DNA of 64,000 nucleotides. It comes from Paenibacillus aestuarii. Its GTDB lineage: Bacteria > Bacillota > Bacilli > Paenibacillales > NBRC-103111. This document shows, piece after piece, positions 1 through 8,313 of this stretch. The position numbers and the translations under genes are program-made. A model generated the notes under the pieces. The model was not told where the DNA came from and ran no database searches. It saw only the letters and a program-made list of their open reading frames with translations. The DNA is taken from assembly GCF_027789125.1 (NCBI RefSeq), contig NZ_JAQFVF010000050.1, forward strand, positions 1 through 64,000. Reading direction: 5' to 3'. Within the stretch, counting starts at the first letter, position 1, and every line of letters begins with the position of its first letter.

Positions 1-15
1 CCAATTTACTTGTGT

Positions 16-92
16 GGAGCCGTGGTGTAGAGGCCTAACATGCCTGCCTGTCACGCAGGAGACCGCGGGTTCGAATCCCGTCGGCTCCGCCA
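16..92 (+). tRNA. tRNA-Asp (GTC)
   Basis: Complete cloverleaf. The acceptor arms GGAGCCG and CGGCTCC pair, the anticodon loop reads GTC, the T-arm GGTTCGAATCC is canonical, and CCA is encoded. It is the first of eleven tightly spaced tRNAs; the cluster may begin upstream of the window. Confidence 0.97.
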
Positions 93-112
93 TTTTAAAT
101 GAATATTAGTAA

Positions 113-188
<76 letters not shown>

Positions 189-202
189 TGAATGTTTTAT
201 AT

Positions 203-275
<73 letters not shown>

Positions 276-284
276 CTGTAATAT

Positions 285-369
285 GGAGGCTTAGTGAAGT
301 GGCTAAACACGGCAGACTGTAAATCTGCTCTCTCCGAGTTCGGTGGTTCGAATCCATCAGCCTCCACCA
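285..369 (+). tRNA. tRNA-Tyr (GTA)
   Basis: An 85-nt class II tRNA with a long variable arm. Acceptor GGAGGCT pairs AGCCTCC, the anticodon is GTA, and CCA is encoded. Confidence 0.96.
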
Positions 370-376
370 TTTCCTT

Positions 377-450
377 AGGGGCATAGTTTAAAGGTAGAAC
401 AAAGGTCTCCAAAACCTTTGGTGTGGGTTCGATTCCTGCTGCCCCTGCCA
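377..450 (+). tRNA. tRNA-Trp (CCA)
   Basis: Acceptor AGGGGCA pairs TGCCCCT, the anticodon loop CTCCAAA gives CCA, the discriminator is G, and 3' CCA is encoded. Confidence 0.96.
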
Positions 451-463
451 ATTGAATAACTGT

Positions 464-540
464 GGCGGTCGTGGCGAAGGGGTTAACGCACTGGTCTGTG
501 GCTCCAGCATTCGTGGGTTCAAGTCCCATCGATCGCCCCA
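464..540 (+). tRNA. tRNA-His (GTG)
   Basis: Anticodon GTG. The acceptor has the extra 5' G (position 464) typical of tRNA-His, facing discriminator C537, followed by an encoded CCA. One G-U pair is present in the acceptor stem. Confidence 0.95.
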
Positions 541-551
541 CTTTTCAACAA

Positions 552-623
552 TGGGGATTAGCCAAGCGGTAAGGCAACGGACTTTGACTCCGTCATGCCA
601 AGGTTCGAATCCTTGATCCCCAG
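552..623 (+). tRNA. tRNA-Gln (TTG)
   Basis: A 72-nt cloverleaf starting TGGGGAT, as is usual for bacterial tRNA-Gln, with anticodon TTG. CCA is not encoded. Confidence 0.96.
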
Positions 624-637
624 TTTTAATTTCATAT

Positions 638-712
638 GCGGAAGTGGCTCAGGGGTAGAGCATCGCCTTGCCAAGGCGAGGGTCGCGGGTTCGAATCCCG
701 TCTTCCGCTCCA
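638..712 (+). tRNA. tRNA-Gly (GCC)
   Basis: Acceptor GCGGAAG pairs CTTCCGC, the anticodon is GCC, the discriminator is T, and CCA is encoded. Confidence 0.97.
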
Positions 713-722
713 TATTGTTTAA

Positions 723-796
723 GGCGCCATAGCCAAGTGGTAAGGCAGAGCTCTGCAAAAGCTTTACCCCCAGTTCGAGTCTGGGTGGCGCCTCCA
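723..796 (+). tRNA. tRNA-Cys (GCA)
   Basis: Acceptor GGCGCCA pairs TGGCGCC, the anticodon is GCA, the discriminator is T, and CCA is encoded. Confidence 0.97.
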
Positions 797-800
797 ATTA

Positions 801-886
801 GCCGGAGTGGCGGAATCGGCAGACGCACAGGACTTAAAATCCTGCGGTAGGTGACTACCGTACCAGTTCAAGTCTGGTCTTCGGCA
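801..886 (+). tRNA. tRNA-Leu (TAA)
   Basis: Class II tRNA with a long variable arm. Acceptor GCCGGAG pairs CTTCGGC and the anticodon is TAA. CCA is not encoded. It begins only 4 nt after tRNA-Cys. Confidence 0.96.
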
Positions 887-893
887 CTTTTAC

Positions 894-972
894 GCCGGCG
901 TGGCGGAATGGCAGACGCGCTCGACTCAAAATCGAGTGGGAAACCGTGGAGGTTCGAGTCCTCTCGCCGGTA
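894..972 (+). tRNA. tRNA-Leu (CAA)
   Basis: Acceptor GCCGGCG pairs CGCCGGT. The anticodon stem CTCGA/TCGAG carries loop CTCAAAA, giving anticodon CAA. CCA is not encoded. It is the last tRNA of the cluster. Confidence 0.94.
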
Positions 973-978
973 TACAAC

Positions 979-1025
979 GAAAGAAAAAGCTCTAAGGGAT
1001 CATCCCTTAGAGCTTTTTCTTTTTG
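979..1025 (+). terminator. Rho-independent terminator of the tRNA operon
   Basis: A perfect inverted repeat (AAAGCTCTAAGGGAT and its complement around a one-base centre, extended by A/T pairs) is followed by T-rich sequence seven nucleotides past the last tRNA. It is nearly symmetrical, so it can also end the minus-strand gene that stops at 1028. Confidence 0.93.
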
Positions 1026-1027
1026 GA

Positions 1028-1153
1028 TTACCAAGCGTATACTGTAGTAATAATAACAAGCAGAATGAAAAGCACGAGAATAGCAGCGGCGGAATTATAT
1101 CCAACTCCAACACCAGCACCTGCAACAACACCAGTACCTGCAACAGCACCCAT
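1028..1153 (-). CDS. yjcZ: YjcZ-family sporulation mini-protein
   Basis: A 41-aa protein below normal ORF length limits. Residues 1-18 are almost only Gly, Ala and Val (GAVAGTGVVAGAGVGVGY). They are followed by an N-S-A-A-A turn and a hydrophobic helix, ILVLFILLVIITTVYAW. This two-part layout is that of the YjcZ family, small spore-associated membrane peptides of Bacillus and Paenibacillus. The start is ATG preceded by a GGGGTG ribosome binding site. It lies convergent to the tRNA operon and shares its terminator. A diverged relative is at 11397-11546. The family assignment comes from composition and layout rather than catalytic residues; role in the spore is inferred. Confidence 0.8.
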   Translation of the reverse strand: MGAVAGTGVVAGAGVGVGYNSAAAILVLFILLVIITTVYAW

Positions 1154-1317
1154 CGATAACACCCCATCTCCGTATTTGCATTATGTCGAAGTAGTTAAAT
1201 GACAGTAATATCTTATGGGCTGGCTGTGCGTTTTGACTGGGAAAATCGCCTAATTGCAACGAATTTATTAGGATTGGGCCATCGCCTTTTTTAATAAAAA
1301 GGAGCAAATCGCCGAAC

Positions 1318-1344
1318 ATGTACGTTCAGCCCTCCATATGGTAG
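1318..1344 (+). other. Possible 8-codon upstream ORF overlapping the methyltransferase start
   Basis: A good Shine-Dalgarno (AAGGAG, about 1299-1304) serves an ATG at 1318 that opens only eight codons (MYVQPSIW) before TAG at 1342-1344. The methyltransferase ATG at 1338 lies inside this mini-ORF and has no ribosome binding site of its own. This could be translational coupling or a chance or frameshift artefact. Confidence 0.35.
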
Positions 1345-2108
1345 AAAATGAGGTTGATTTGCCTAATGGAGGTGCAGGGGCTATCGAATACTTAGATATG
1401 CTGGCGAAACTTGGGGTAGGTAATGCGCATCCCGGCGGATTCGGGGAAACACTTGAGCAGCTGCGCAAGTATCCCATTGAGAAAGGAACGCACGTACTGG
1501 AAGTTGGATGCGGAACAGGCAGGACGGCTTGCTATATGGCGGAGCAAGGTATTCAAGTTACGGCGGTCGACATACGTCCTGAGATGATTACCAAAGCAAA
1601 GGTGCGGGCTGAGAAAACAAACGTACAGGTAGAATTTGTCGTAGGCGATGCATGTCAGCTGCCGTTTGAGGAGAACACTTTTGATGTCATCATGGTCGAA
1701 TCCGTTACGAATTTTGCGATAGCGCAGAAAGCAATGTCTGAGTACTATCGGGTGTTGAAGCCAGGGGGCAAACTATATGACCGGGAAGTCATTCGCATTA
1801 AGAGTATGACGCCGGACATAAATAAAGCGTTATGTAGTTTTTACGGTGTCGCGCAGTTGTTCAGTATGAAAGAATGGCAGGATATGCTGGAGAGCTGTAA
1901 ATTTAGCCGAGTCGACTTCTCGGGCTCGCATCCTTTTCCGCGGACAATGTTTGAAGATCAAGTTCAGCACCCGGACCCGGTACATCTCTCGGATAAACAG
2001 TCGTTCTTGGATCCGGAAATCTGGAAAGTATCTGCACAATACGATCAGCTCGTCAATAAATACCACCGCTACTTGGGGTATACGCTGATGATGGCTGTAA
2101 AGGAATGA
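1338..2108 (+). CDS. class I SAM-dependent methyltransferase
   Basis: A 256-aa cytoplasmic enzyme expected to move a methyl group from S-adenosylmethionine to an unknown acceptor. Motif I is clear (VLEVGCGTGR, residues 53-62), followed by the acidic strand end VTAVDIRPEM and motif VVGDACQLPF, then FDVIMVES and a YRVLKPGGKL post-motif, the order of the UbiE/Methyltransf_11 group. The reading frame stays open upstream to about 1272 without a start codon, and the only strong Shine-Dalgarno nearby belongs to an 8-codon ORF that overlaps this ATG, so the start is uncertain. The stop overlaps the possible upstream start of the next gene. Substrate unknown. Confidence 0.85.
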   Translation: MVENEVDLPNGGAGAIEYLDMLAKLGVGNAHPGGFGETLEQLRKYPIEKGTHVLEVGCGTGRTACYMAEQGIQVTAVDIRPEMITKAKVRAEKTNVQVEFVVGDACQLPFEENTFDVIMVESVTNFAIAQKAMSEYYRVLKPGGKLYDREVIRIKSMTPDINKALCSFYGVAQLFSMKEWQDMLESCKFSRVDFSGSHPFPRTMFEDQVQHPDPVHLSDKQSFLDPEIWKVSAQYDQLVNKYHRYLGYTLMMAVKE

Positions 2109-2179
2109 TTGAAGCAGGCAGGAGTTTGCCTCCCTCTGGCGAAATAGTTGAGAAAGATTATCATTGGAGGCTGCATCCT

Positions 2180-3394
2180 GTGGACCTAGCAACACTTACA
2201 GAACGCATTCCGAACCGGAAGGCAAAAGAAATATATGAGCTGATCTGTCGGCAAACAACAGTTTCCAAGACGGAGCTTCTCGAACAGAGCGGAATGACGG
2301 TCAGTACCTTGACTCGTCTTTTAGATGAGTTGACGGGTCAAGGTCTGATCCTGGAATCAGGCTTCGGCGCTTCAACAGGAGGCCGCAGGCCAATCCTATA
2401 CGAGAAAAATCCTCATTACGCGTATATATTTGGTTTGGAAATATCGCGAACGCGATCAAAGCTAGTGTTAGTCGATCTGGAGATGAATATGAAGGATGCA
2501 CGGCATTGGCTTATGACAGCGGATATGACACCGGATGCGCTTATCAGGCAAATCGCTGAGGAAGCGGAGCACATGCTTGCAGCAAACGGCTTGGATAAAT
2601 CCATGATGCTGGGGATCGGCATCGGCGCGGTAGGCCCAGTGGATCGGCTCTCCGGAGCCATCTTGGAGCCGTCCTATTTTCCTGCGCAGGGATGGAGGAA
2701 CGTGGAAATCTGCCGCATGCTCAGCGAGCGGCTCGGTCTGCCAGCGATGCTCGACAACGGCGCTAATACTGCGATTCTAGGGGAATCCTGGGCACAGCGC
2801 GCCAAAAGTTTTAAGCATTTGCTCTACGTGCATGCAGGTATCGGAATTCGGTCATCGATGATTTCCGAAGGGAAGCTGATATACGGGGCCGTCGATATGG
2901 AGGGGGCTGTCGGTCAAATGATTATCCAAACCGACGGCATTGTTCATCGCGATGCGGGGGGGAACTACGGCGCGCTGGAGTCATATGCTTCCTTATATGC
3001 AATTGAGAAAGCCGCCCGTTCGGCACTTAAGCAAGGACGTTCCACGCTGCTGGCGCATGCCATCGACGATCCGGAGCAGCTTACTTACAACCATGTCCTG
3101 GAAGCGCTCAAAAAAAATGATCCCCTTGTTGTGGAGATCCTAACAGAAGCCGCAACGTATTTCGGTATTGGCTTAGCGAATTTGTTAAATATTTTGCATC
3201 CCGAGAAAGTGATTCTCGGGGGGCCGCTTATTGCAGGGAATGAACTGTTTTTTCAAACGGCTACACAGGTGGCCATCAGAAAAACGTATTACTACCCTGC
3301 GTATCAGGTTGTATTCAGCAAGGGCCAGCTAGGTGAGGAGGCCCTCGCTATCGGTGCGGCTGTTATGGTGATGAACCAGCTGGTTAAACAGTGA
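2180..3394 (+). CDS. ROK-family transcriptional regulator (NagC/XylR type)
   Basis: A 404-aa protein with an N-terminal winged helix-turn-helix (about residues 15-65, containing TVSTLTRLLDEL) and a C-terminal ROK sugar-kinase-like domain (GIGIGAVGPVD, DNGANTAILGE, VILGGPLIAG). It lacks a clean CxCGxxGCxE zinc motif, which fits a sensor rather than a kinase. Chosen start is GTG 2180, which has GGAGG nine bases upstream. An ATG at 2105, overlapping the methyltransferase stop, would add 25 residues but has no spaced ribosome binding site. Probably a sugar-responsive repressor; the regulated genes are not evident here. Its 3' end overlaps the convergent hydrolase by 11 bp. Confidence 0.85.
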   Translation: MDLATLTERIPNRKAKEIYELICRQTTVSKTELLEQSGMTVSTLTRLLDELTGQGLILESGFGASTGGRRPILYEKNPHYAYIFGLEISRTRSKLVLVDLEMNMKDARHWLMTADMTPDALIRQIAEEAEHMLAANGLDKSMMLGIGIGAVGPVDRLSGAILEPSYFPAQGWRNVEICRMLSERLGLPAMLDNGANTAILGESWAQRAKSFKHLLYVHAGIGIRSSMISEGKLIYGAVDMEGAVGQMIIQTDGIVHRDAGGNYGALESYASLYAIEKAARSALKQGRSTLLAHAIDDPEQLTYNHVLEALKKNDPLVVEILTEAATYFGIGLANLLNILHPEKVILGGPLIAGNELFFQTATQVAIRKTYYYPAYQVVFSKGQLGEEALAIGAAVMVMNQLVKQ

Positions 3395-4178
3395 TGCGCC
3401 CGAGGAAATCGGTTAGCAGCGCATTGAATGCTTCTGGCTGCTCCAGCGGAGTCAAATGGGAAGCGTCTGCGATGACATGGAAGCTGGCTTGCTGGATTTG
3501 ATCCGCCATCGTCTTCATGACGTCCGGCGGTGCGATCGCATCCTGTTCACCGGCGATGACGAGCGTCGGTACATGGATGGATGCGAGCAGGTCAACGGAG
3601 TCTTGGCGGAAAGCCATGGCCAAGCTGGCGTGGACAAGTCCTTCCGGCGGCATGCCGCCCATGACCGTGTTCAGCTCTTCAACCAGCTGCGGCTGGCTCT
3701 GCCGCGTATGCTCCGTCAGCAGCTTCGGCAGCATCGCATCTCTCGCGGCTGCGGCGCCTTTGTCATAGAGGGCTACCGCCATGTTCATCCGGTTTTTACG
3801 ACCTTCCGGGCCATCCGCCTCAGGCCGTGTATTCGCGAGGATGAGCGCCGAGAAGCGCTCAGGCGCTTTGCGAAGAAGTGCAAAAGCAACATAACCGCCC
3901 ATTGAAAAGCCGCCTAGAGCGGCTTTTTTGATGTTCATTTCGTCCATCAAGGCTAGAATATCGTCCGCATAATCCTCTAGCGATACGTTCGTTGCGGGCA
4001 CGTCAGACTGCCCCATACCTCTCAGATCCGGCGCAATGATCCGGTAGGAAGCTGCCAGAGCCTCCATTTGCGGACGCCACATTTGATGATCCAGCGGGAA
4101 GCCATGCAGCAGGATTACAGGTGTGCCCTGCCCTTTTTCCTCTACGTAGACTTGTGTATGGTTTAATGTTTTTTTCAT
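3384..4178 (-). CDS. alpha/beta-hydrolase fold protein
   Basis: A 264-aa soluble hydrolase. The oxyanion-hole region reads VILLHGFPLD, the DLRGMGQSD loop follows, and the nucleophile elbow is GGFSMGG (Ser in G-x-S-x-G). The acid is in AGEQDAIAPP and the catalytic histidine in ASHLTPLEQP. This is the layout of the 3-oxoadipate enol-lactonase/BioH-like branch, but the substrate cannot be read from sequence. The start at 4178 (MKKTLNH) has GGAGAG nine bases before it; an in-frame ATG at 4202 is less well served. It is tail-to-tail with the ROK gene with an 11-bp overlap. Confidence 0.9.
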   Translation of the reverse strand: MKKTLNHTQVYVEEKGQGTPVILLHGFPLDHQMWRPQMEALAASYRIIAPDLRGMGQSDVPATNVSLEDYADDILALMDEMNIKKAALGGFSMGGYVAFALLRKAPERFSALILANTRPEADGPEGRKNRMNMAVALYDKGAAAARDAMLPKLLTEHTRQSQPQLVEELNTVMGGMPPEGLVHASLAMAFRQDSVDLLASIHVPTLVIAGEQDAIAPPDVMKTMADQIQQASFHVIADASHLTPLEQPEAFNALLTDFLGRITV

Positions 4179-4381
4179 CAGCAACATCTCTCCTTTATGC
4201 ATCTATTGATACTATCGTACATGATTTCGAGTCAATTTTCCAAATATCGGGTAACCGAGGGCAGAGATTAACGAAAATAATATTGTCGTAACACTTTCAT
4301 TATGGTTAACACATACTTATCTAACATTCGTTTGTTATGCTTTATTTATCCCAAAGACATCATAGAGAAGAGGTTGCCCCG

Positions 4382-4762
4382 ATGACAAAGAAACCTTGGT
4401 CCACACAAGAAATCGATAAGTTAATACGACTTTCCTCCGAATGTCCACCTGTTATCATTGCCAAAGAGTTATCTCGCCCCGTAACCTCCGTGCGTAAGAA
4501 AATGCGGGAAATCGGCGTAAGCTATGTAACCGGCGACCAATGGAAAAAGCGCCAAATTCAATATCTCATCTCCGATCAAGGAGAATCTTATAAAGGTGGC
4601 TTGACGACACAGTCGGATAAAGAATCTGATTTTGAATCCCCTATCCTGGATGAATTCTGGGTCACATTAGTGAAGATGGCTCGAATCGCGAAAAAAAGGG
4701 GGAAACAGGTGGATGTGCTTTCCTTTATCGACACATACCGTAAAATCCGGATCGGCGGTTAA
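4382..4762 (+). CDS. small SANT/Myb-like helix-turn-helix protein
   Basis: A 126-aa protein of unknown function. Residues 1-45 (starting MTKKPWSTQEIDKL and ending VTSVRKKMREIG) resemble a Myb/SANT-type three-helix unit with a conserved Trp near the start and an S-x-R-x-K-x-x-x-G recognition helix. The rest is basic, then a DEFWVTLVKMARIAKK helix. The start is taken at ATG 4382; an in-frame ATG at 4337 has no ribosome binding site. A strong terminator follows, so it is a single-gene unit. DNA binding is inferred. Confidence 0.65.
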   Translation: MTKKPWSTQEIDKLIRLSSECPPVIIAKELSRPVTSVRKKMREIGVSYVTGDQWKKRQIQYLISDQGESYKGGLTTQSDKESDFESPILDEFWVTLVKMARIAKKRGKQVDVLSFIDTYRKIRIGG

Positions 4763-4779
4763 TCGCAGTTTACCCTAAT

Positions 4780-4816
4780 AAAAGGTGAAATCTTCTATAA
4801 TAAGATTTTACCTTTT
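4780..4816 (+). terminator. Rho-independent terminator
   Basis: AAAAGGTGAAATCTT and AAGATTTTACCTTTT form a stem around a 7-nt loop, followed by TTTCTTTTC, just after the small HTH gene. Confidence 0.88.
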
Positions 4817-4872
4817 TCTTTTCTCTGGCTGGCTCTAAAATGAGTAGATCATAACCAGCAAGAGGAGGATCT

Positions 4873-6105
4873 ATGAAGGAAATACCATTGTTTGCTTTCG
4901 TTCGAAAATATGATACCGCGATCTGGGTGAGAGTGATCGGGACGATTTTGACCTCACTATCCGGTTTCATGATGCGCCCTTATTTGGTGTATTATCTGTA
5001 CGATCAACTGAACGGATCCGTCCTTTTATCCATGCTGATCGTTGGATTGCAGCCGCTTGTCGGCATCTTTGTGAATTTGTACGCGGGCGGATTGAGCGAC
5101 AGGTTAGGGCGCAAACCGATGATGCTGGCTTCGCTGGTCATCCAGGCGGTGGCCATTGGCGGCTACATGTTCGCAGAACATGTCTGGGCATTCGCGCTAA
5201 TCTCGATCGTGAACGGAATCGGTAACGCCATGTTTATGCCTGCAGCGAATGCGCAAATCTCTGATGTCGTGACGCCGGAGAAGAGGGCGGAGGTGTTCGC
5301 GCTGCTGCATACGGCTTTAAATGTCGGCTCCGCATTCGGACCCTTGCTTGGGCTTATGCTTTTTACATGGAATCCGACGGTGATCTTCCTGTTGTGCTCG
5401 CTTGCCTTATTAGGTTATGCCGGGTTGGTCGTTTGGAAAGTGCCAGAGACACTTCCGGAGCGAGGTGTAGGGCAGAGGGCAGGAGTACAGAGGCCGAAGA
5501 TGAAAATCAGGTGGATGGATCATAAGGATTTGTTATGGATCACACTTTTAGCTGTGCCGGTAAATCTGCTGTATGCGCAAACGGAGACTACGTTCCCGCT
5601 GCATCTGCAAACGCATTTTGAAAATTCAAAAGCCGTTTTTGCCACGATCATTACGTTTAATGGCTGTGTGGTCATTGCGTTGCAGCTATGGATCGCCAAG
5701 CGAACGGAGCATGTATCGGCTTTCCTCGTCATCGCCGCATCCTATTTGCTGTTCGGGATTGTCGCCTTGGGTTATGGATTCGTCCCATTGCTTGGCTTTC
5801 TGCTGATGATCGAGTTTTTATTTACCATTGGTGAAATGTTGTTCGGACCTCATATGCAGAAGGTCATCTCCGTCATCGCGCCTGAATCACAGAGAGGCTG
5901 GTATTTCTCTGTATACGGTATGAATTGGCAAATATCCAGGGCTGTAGGCCCGATTCTGGGCGGGCTGCTTTTCAGCCATTATGGGGGCGAGTTTATGTTC
6001 GCCGTTCTAAGCGGGATCATCATCTTATCCGGTATTGCCCAGACCTTATATATTCGGAAGCTGCAGCAAAAAAAAGAAAAGCCGCTAGCTGAGCTAGCGA
6101 TGTAA
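4873..6105 (+). CDS. MFS transporter (drug-efflux-like)
   Basis: A 410-aa integral membrane protein with about twelve hydrophobic helices in two halves. The motif A loop between helices 2 and 3 is recognisable (GGLSDRLGRKPMM), as is a Pro/Gly-rich helix (ALNVGSAFGPLLGL) resembling motif C of proton-antiport exporters. AGGAGG stands seven bases before the ATG. It is alone, ended by a hairpin at 6109-6138, with no regulator adjacent, so the substrate is unknown. Confidence 0.88.
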   Translation: MKEIPLFAFVRKYDTAIWVRVIGTILTSLSGFMMRPYLVYYLYDQLNGSVLLSMLIVGLQPLVGIFVNLYAGGLSDRLGRKPMMLASLVIQAVAIGGYMFAEHVWAFALISIVNGIGNAMFMPAANAQISDVVTPEKRAEVFALLHTALNVGSAFGPLLGLMLFTWNPTVIFLLCSLALLGYAGLVVWKVPETLPERGVGQRAGVQRPKMKIRWMDHKDLLWITLLAVPVNLLYAQTETTFPLHLQTHFENSKAVFATIITFNGCVVIALQLWIAKRTEHVSAFLVIAASYLLFGIVALGYGFVPLLGFLLMIEFLFTIGEMLFGPHMQKVISVIAPESQRGWYFSVYGMNWQISRAVGPILGGLLFSHYGGEFMFAVLSGIIILSGIAQTLYIRKLQQKKEKPLAELAM

Positions 6106-6108
6106 ACG

Positions 6109-6138
6109 GGAAGCTCCTCCATATCGGGGGGGCTTTTT
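6109..6138 (+). terminator. Probable Rho-independent terminator
   Basis: AAGCTCCTCC and GGGGGGGCTT pair with some G-U pairs, followed by TTTTTG. It is directly after the MFS stop codon. Confidence 0.65.
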
Positions 6139-6253
6139 GCCTAAGATTAGCTTATAGGGAGCTTATCGATTTTATTTTTCATCAAACCACTTTTCAGGTT
6201 TTTGCGTTATGATAAAGAGAGAGAACCATACGTAAAAAAAAGGATGTGGTAAG

Positions 6254-7588
6254 ATGGACAACAAACGAAGCTGGCTGAAGCATTCATTTGGCAAGCGCTT
6301 AAATGCGATACATAGTTGGAACGCATGGATTCTTCTTTTATTGGCGATTACGGGTATTGTCTTAAGTATCGGGGCGATCCGCGGCGATCTGGGCGGGTTC
6401 CGGGTTACGCTAAAGGAACTTCATATATATTTGGGCGTCGCGTCTATTTTGTTGATAGCGCTGTATGCACCGCTGCTGCGCAAACATTGGCGCCAAATTC
6501 GCACCCAGCCGAGCCGGCGTGCGAATTTGGTGTTCGTGCTCGCGCTCTTGCTCGGCTGGGGCGCGTCGGGGGTGGTACTGTGGCAGTTCCGCCACCTGCC
6601 ACCTGCTTGGAACAACACGGCATTGCTTATTCACGACCTGCTGACCTGGGTCGGTGTGCCTTATGCCGTGTACCACGCCATCTCGCGCAGCAGATGGCTG
6701 AAGCGCCAGCAGCGGCTCGACCAGGCTGCAGCCGCTGCAATGGCAAGGCCGCCTGCCGCGCAGCCGGCGGCCTATGCCCCTGCAGCCGCGAGCGCAGCGG
6801 ACGCCGCGGCAGAGCGTACAGCAGCGCAGGCGGTCATCGACGCGCTGAAAAAGTCGCCGATCACGCGAGCCTCGTTCCTGCGCTTAGCCGCAGGACTGCT
6901 GCTCGTGATCGCGGTTGGCCCCGCCTTTTACCGCTGGATCAAAGGCGCGTTCGATACCGGCGGCAATGACATCGCCGAGGTAGCTTCCCAGGACGGCAAC
7001 CGGATGATTCCGCCGCCGACGCCACTGCCCGACTCCGCCGCTGTAATCGGCGGAGGAGCCCAAGGGAATTTCCGCGTCTACACGGTGACGGATATTCCCG
7101 CATTCTCTTCGGATACGTGGCAGTTCGCCATATCCGGGTTGGTGGAGCGCCCGAATGTATGGAACTGGGAGCAGTTCCTGGCTCTGAAGCGCACCGTTCA
7201 AGTGAGCGATTTTCATTGTGTGACCGGCTGGTCGGTGAACAAATGCACGTGGGAAGGCATTCCGCTGAAGCAGATGCTGGCTGCGGCTGGAGTAAAGCCT
7301 TCGGCCAAATATGTTAAGTTTTACTCCGGCGATAAGGTGTACACGGACGCTCTGTCTTTGGATCAGGCCGATTATGACGATGTGATGGTCGCAGTGATGC
7401 TGGACGGCAAGCCGATTCCGCAGCAGCTTGGCGGTCCTGTCCGTTTGATCGTGCCGAAGATGTTCGCTTACAAGTCGGTGAAATGGCTTCAAGCCATTGA
7501 GTTGATTGATAAGGAGCACATCGGATACTGGGAGCAGCGCGGCTATGATAATGATGCTTGGGTATGGGTGCCGCAGGAAGGCGTATAA
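6254..7588 (+). CDS. membrane-anchored sulfite-oxidase-fold molybdopterin oxidoreductase
   Basis: A 444-aa two-part protein. Residues 1-145 hold four hydrophobic helices with histidines placed as in b-type cytochromes (H20, H57, H127, H141). Residues 155-200 are an Ala/Pro-rich linker. A fifth helix at about 211-228 is preceded by TRASFLR (204-210), a degenerate Tat-like motif. The C-terminal part is a SUOX/MsrP-type Mo-pterin domain with the cysteine ligand in DFHCVTGWS (C322) and the PVRLIVPKMFAYKSVKW signature. It probably reduces or oxidises a small extracellular substrate using haem-delivered electrons. It sits just before a molybdenum-cofactor operon, which would supply its cofactor. 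No companion haem gene is seen; substrate unknown. Confidence 0.88.
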   Translation: MDNKRSWLKHSFGKRLNAIHSWNAWILLLLAITGIVLSIGAIRGDLGGFRVTLKELHIYLGVASILLIALYAPLLRKHWRQIRTQPSRRANLVFVLALLLGWGASGVVLWQFRHLPPAWNNTALLIHDLLTWVGVPYAVYHAISRSRWLKRQQRLDQAAAAAMARPPAAQPAAYAPAAASAADAAAERTAAQAVIDALKKSPITRASFLRLAAGLLLVIAVGPAFYRWIKGAFDTGGNDIAEVASQDGNRMIPPPTPLPDSAAVIGGGAQGNFRVYTVTDIPAFSSDTWQFAISGLVERPNVWNWEQFLALKRTVQVSDFHCVTGWSVNKCTWEGIPLKQMLAAAGVKPSAKYVKFYSGDKVYTDALSLDQADYDDVMVAVMLDGKPIPQQLGGPVRLIVPKMFAYKSVKWLQAIELIDKEHIGYWEQRGYDNDAWVWVPQEGV

Positions 7589-7602
7589 ACGTTTCGAAAT
7601 CA

Positions 7603-7631
7603 CTGACTTTCCCGAATGACTTTGGTATAGT
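7603..7631 (+). promoter_or_regulatory. Probable sigma-A promoter of the molybdenum-cofactor operon
   Basis: CTGACT (-35) and TATAGT (-10) stand 17 bases apart, with TGG just before the -10, 40 bases ahead of the MOSC gene. It suggests that the cofactor genes can be transcribed apart from the upstream oxidoreductase. Confidence 0.6.
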
Positions 7632-7668
7632 AGAAGAATAACTATGCTTCGGAGAAAGAGGGATTTCG

Positions 7669-8313
7669 GTGGAAATTAAATCGGTCAACGTAGGCTTGCC
7701 GCAATCGATGATCCATCAAGGAAGAGAGCTGGTAACGGGGATTGTTAAATCGCCGGTCAGCTCTCCTTTGTTTTTATCCAAGACGCAATTAGAAGGTGAC
7801 GGCCAAGCGGATCTGGTTTACCACGGGGGCGAGGATAAGGCTCTATGTGTATATGCTTCAGAACATTATCCATACTGGGAGAAGCAATTAAATAAGAAGC
7901 TGAGCTTCGGGTCGTTCGGTGAAAATCTGACCGTAAGCGGTATGCTCGAGGATGAGGTGTGTATCGGCGATGTTTTTGCCATCGGTGAAGCCGTTGTACA
8001 GGTCTCACAGCCCCGGCAGCCATGCTATAAGCTGGCGAAGCGCCATGATGTTGTGGATTTAGCCGTACAGGTACAGGATACTGGATATACAGGGTTTTAT
8101 TTTAGAGTTCTGCAGGAAGGCGTCATTCCGCCGCATCCGCGTGTGGAGCGGATCAAAAAGCATGAGCTAGGCGTTACGCTCGCGGATGCCAATCATGTGA
8201 AGTATCAGGATAAGTCGAACATATCGGGGATCCAGCGGATTTTGTCAGTAGAAGCTTTATCGGCAAGTTGGCGGGAGTCGTTCGAGAATCGTTTGGCAGA
8301 ATTGACTGTATGA
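7669..8313 (+). CDS. MOSC-domain protein (YiiM-like)
   Basis: A 214-aa protein with a MOSC domain, in which a conserved cysteine (QPRQPCYKLAKRH, about residue 121) binds a molybdenum-cofactor sulfur or persulfide. It is followed by the 3-alpha segment typical of YiiM (GYTGFYFRVLQEGVI). YiiM proteins use molybdenum cofactor to reduce N-hydroxylated compounds; that role here is by family. The start is GTG 7669 with AGAGGG upstream. The stop overlaps the mobA start (ATGA), and the gene leads the moaA/moeA/mobA operon. Confidence 0.88.
   Translation: MEIKSVNVGLPQSMIHQGRELVTGIVKSPVSSPLFLSKTQLEGDGQADLVYHGGEDKALCVYASEHYPYWEKQLNKKLSFGSFGENLTVSGMLEDEVCIGDVFAIGEAVVQVSQPRQPCYKLAKRHDVVDLAVQVQDTGYTGFYFRVLQEGVIPPHPRVERIKKHELGVTLADANHVKYQDKSNISGIQRILSVEALSASWRESFENRLAELTV

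Noticed and set aside
8268..8309. Upstream TTG extension of mobA
   Set aside because: It lies within the MOSC gene. The family's first residues (TGVILAGG) follow the ATG at 8310 directly, so the shorter start fits better.
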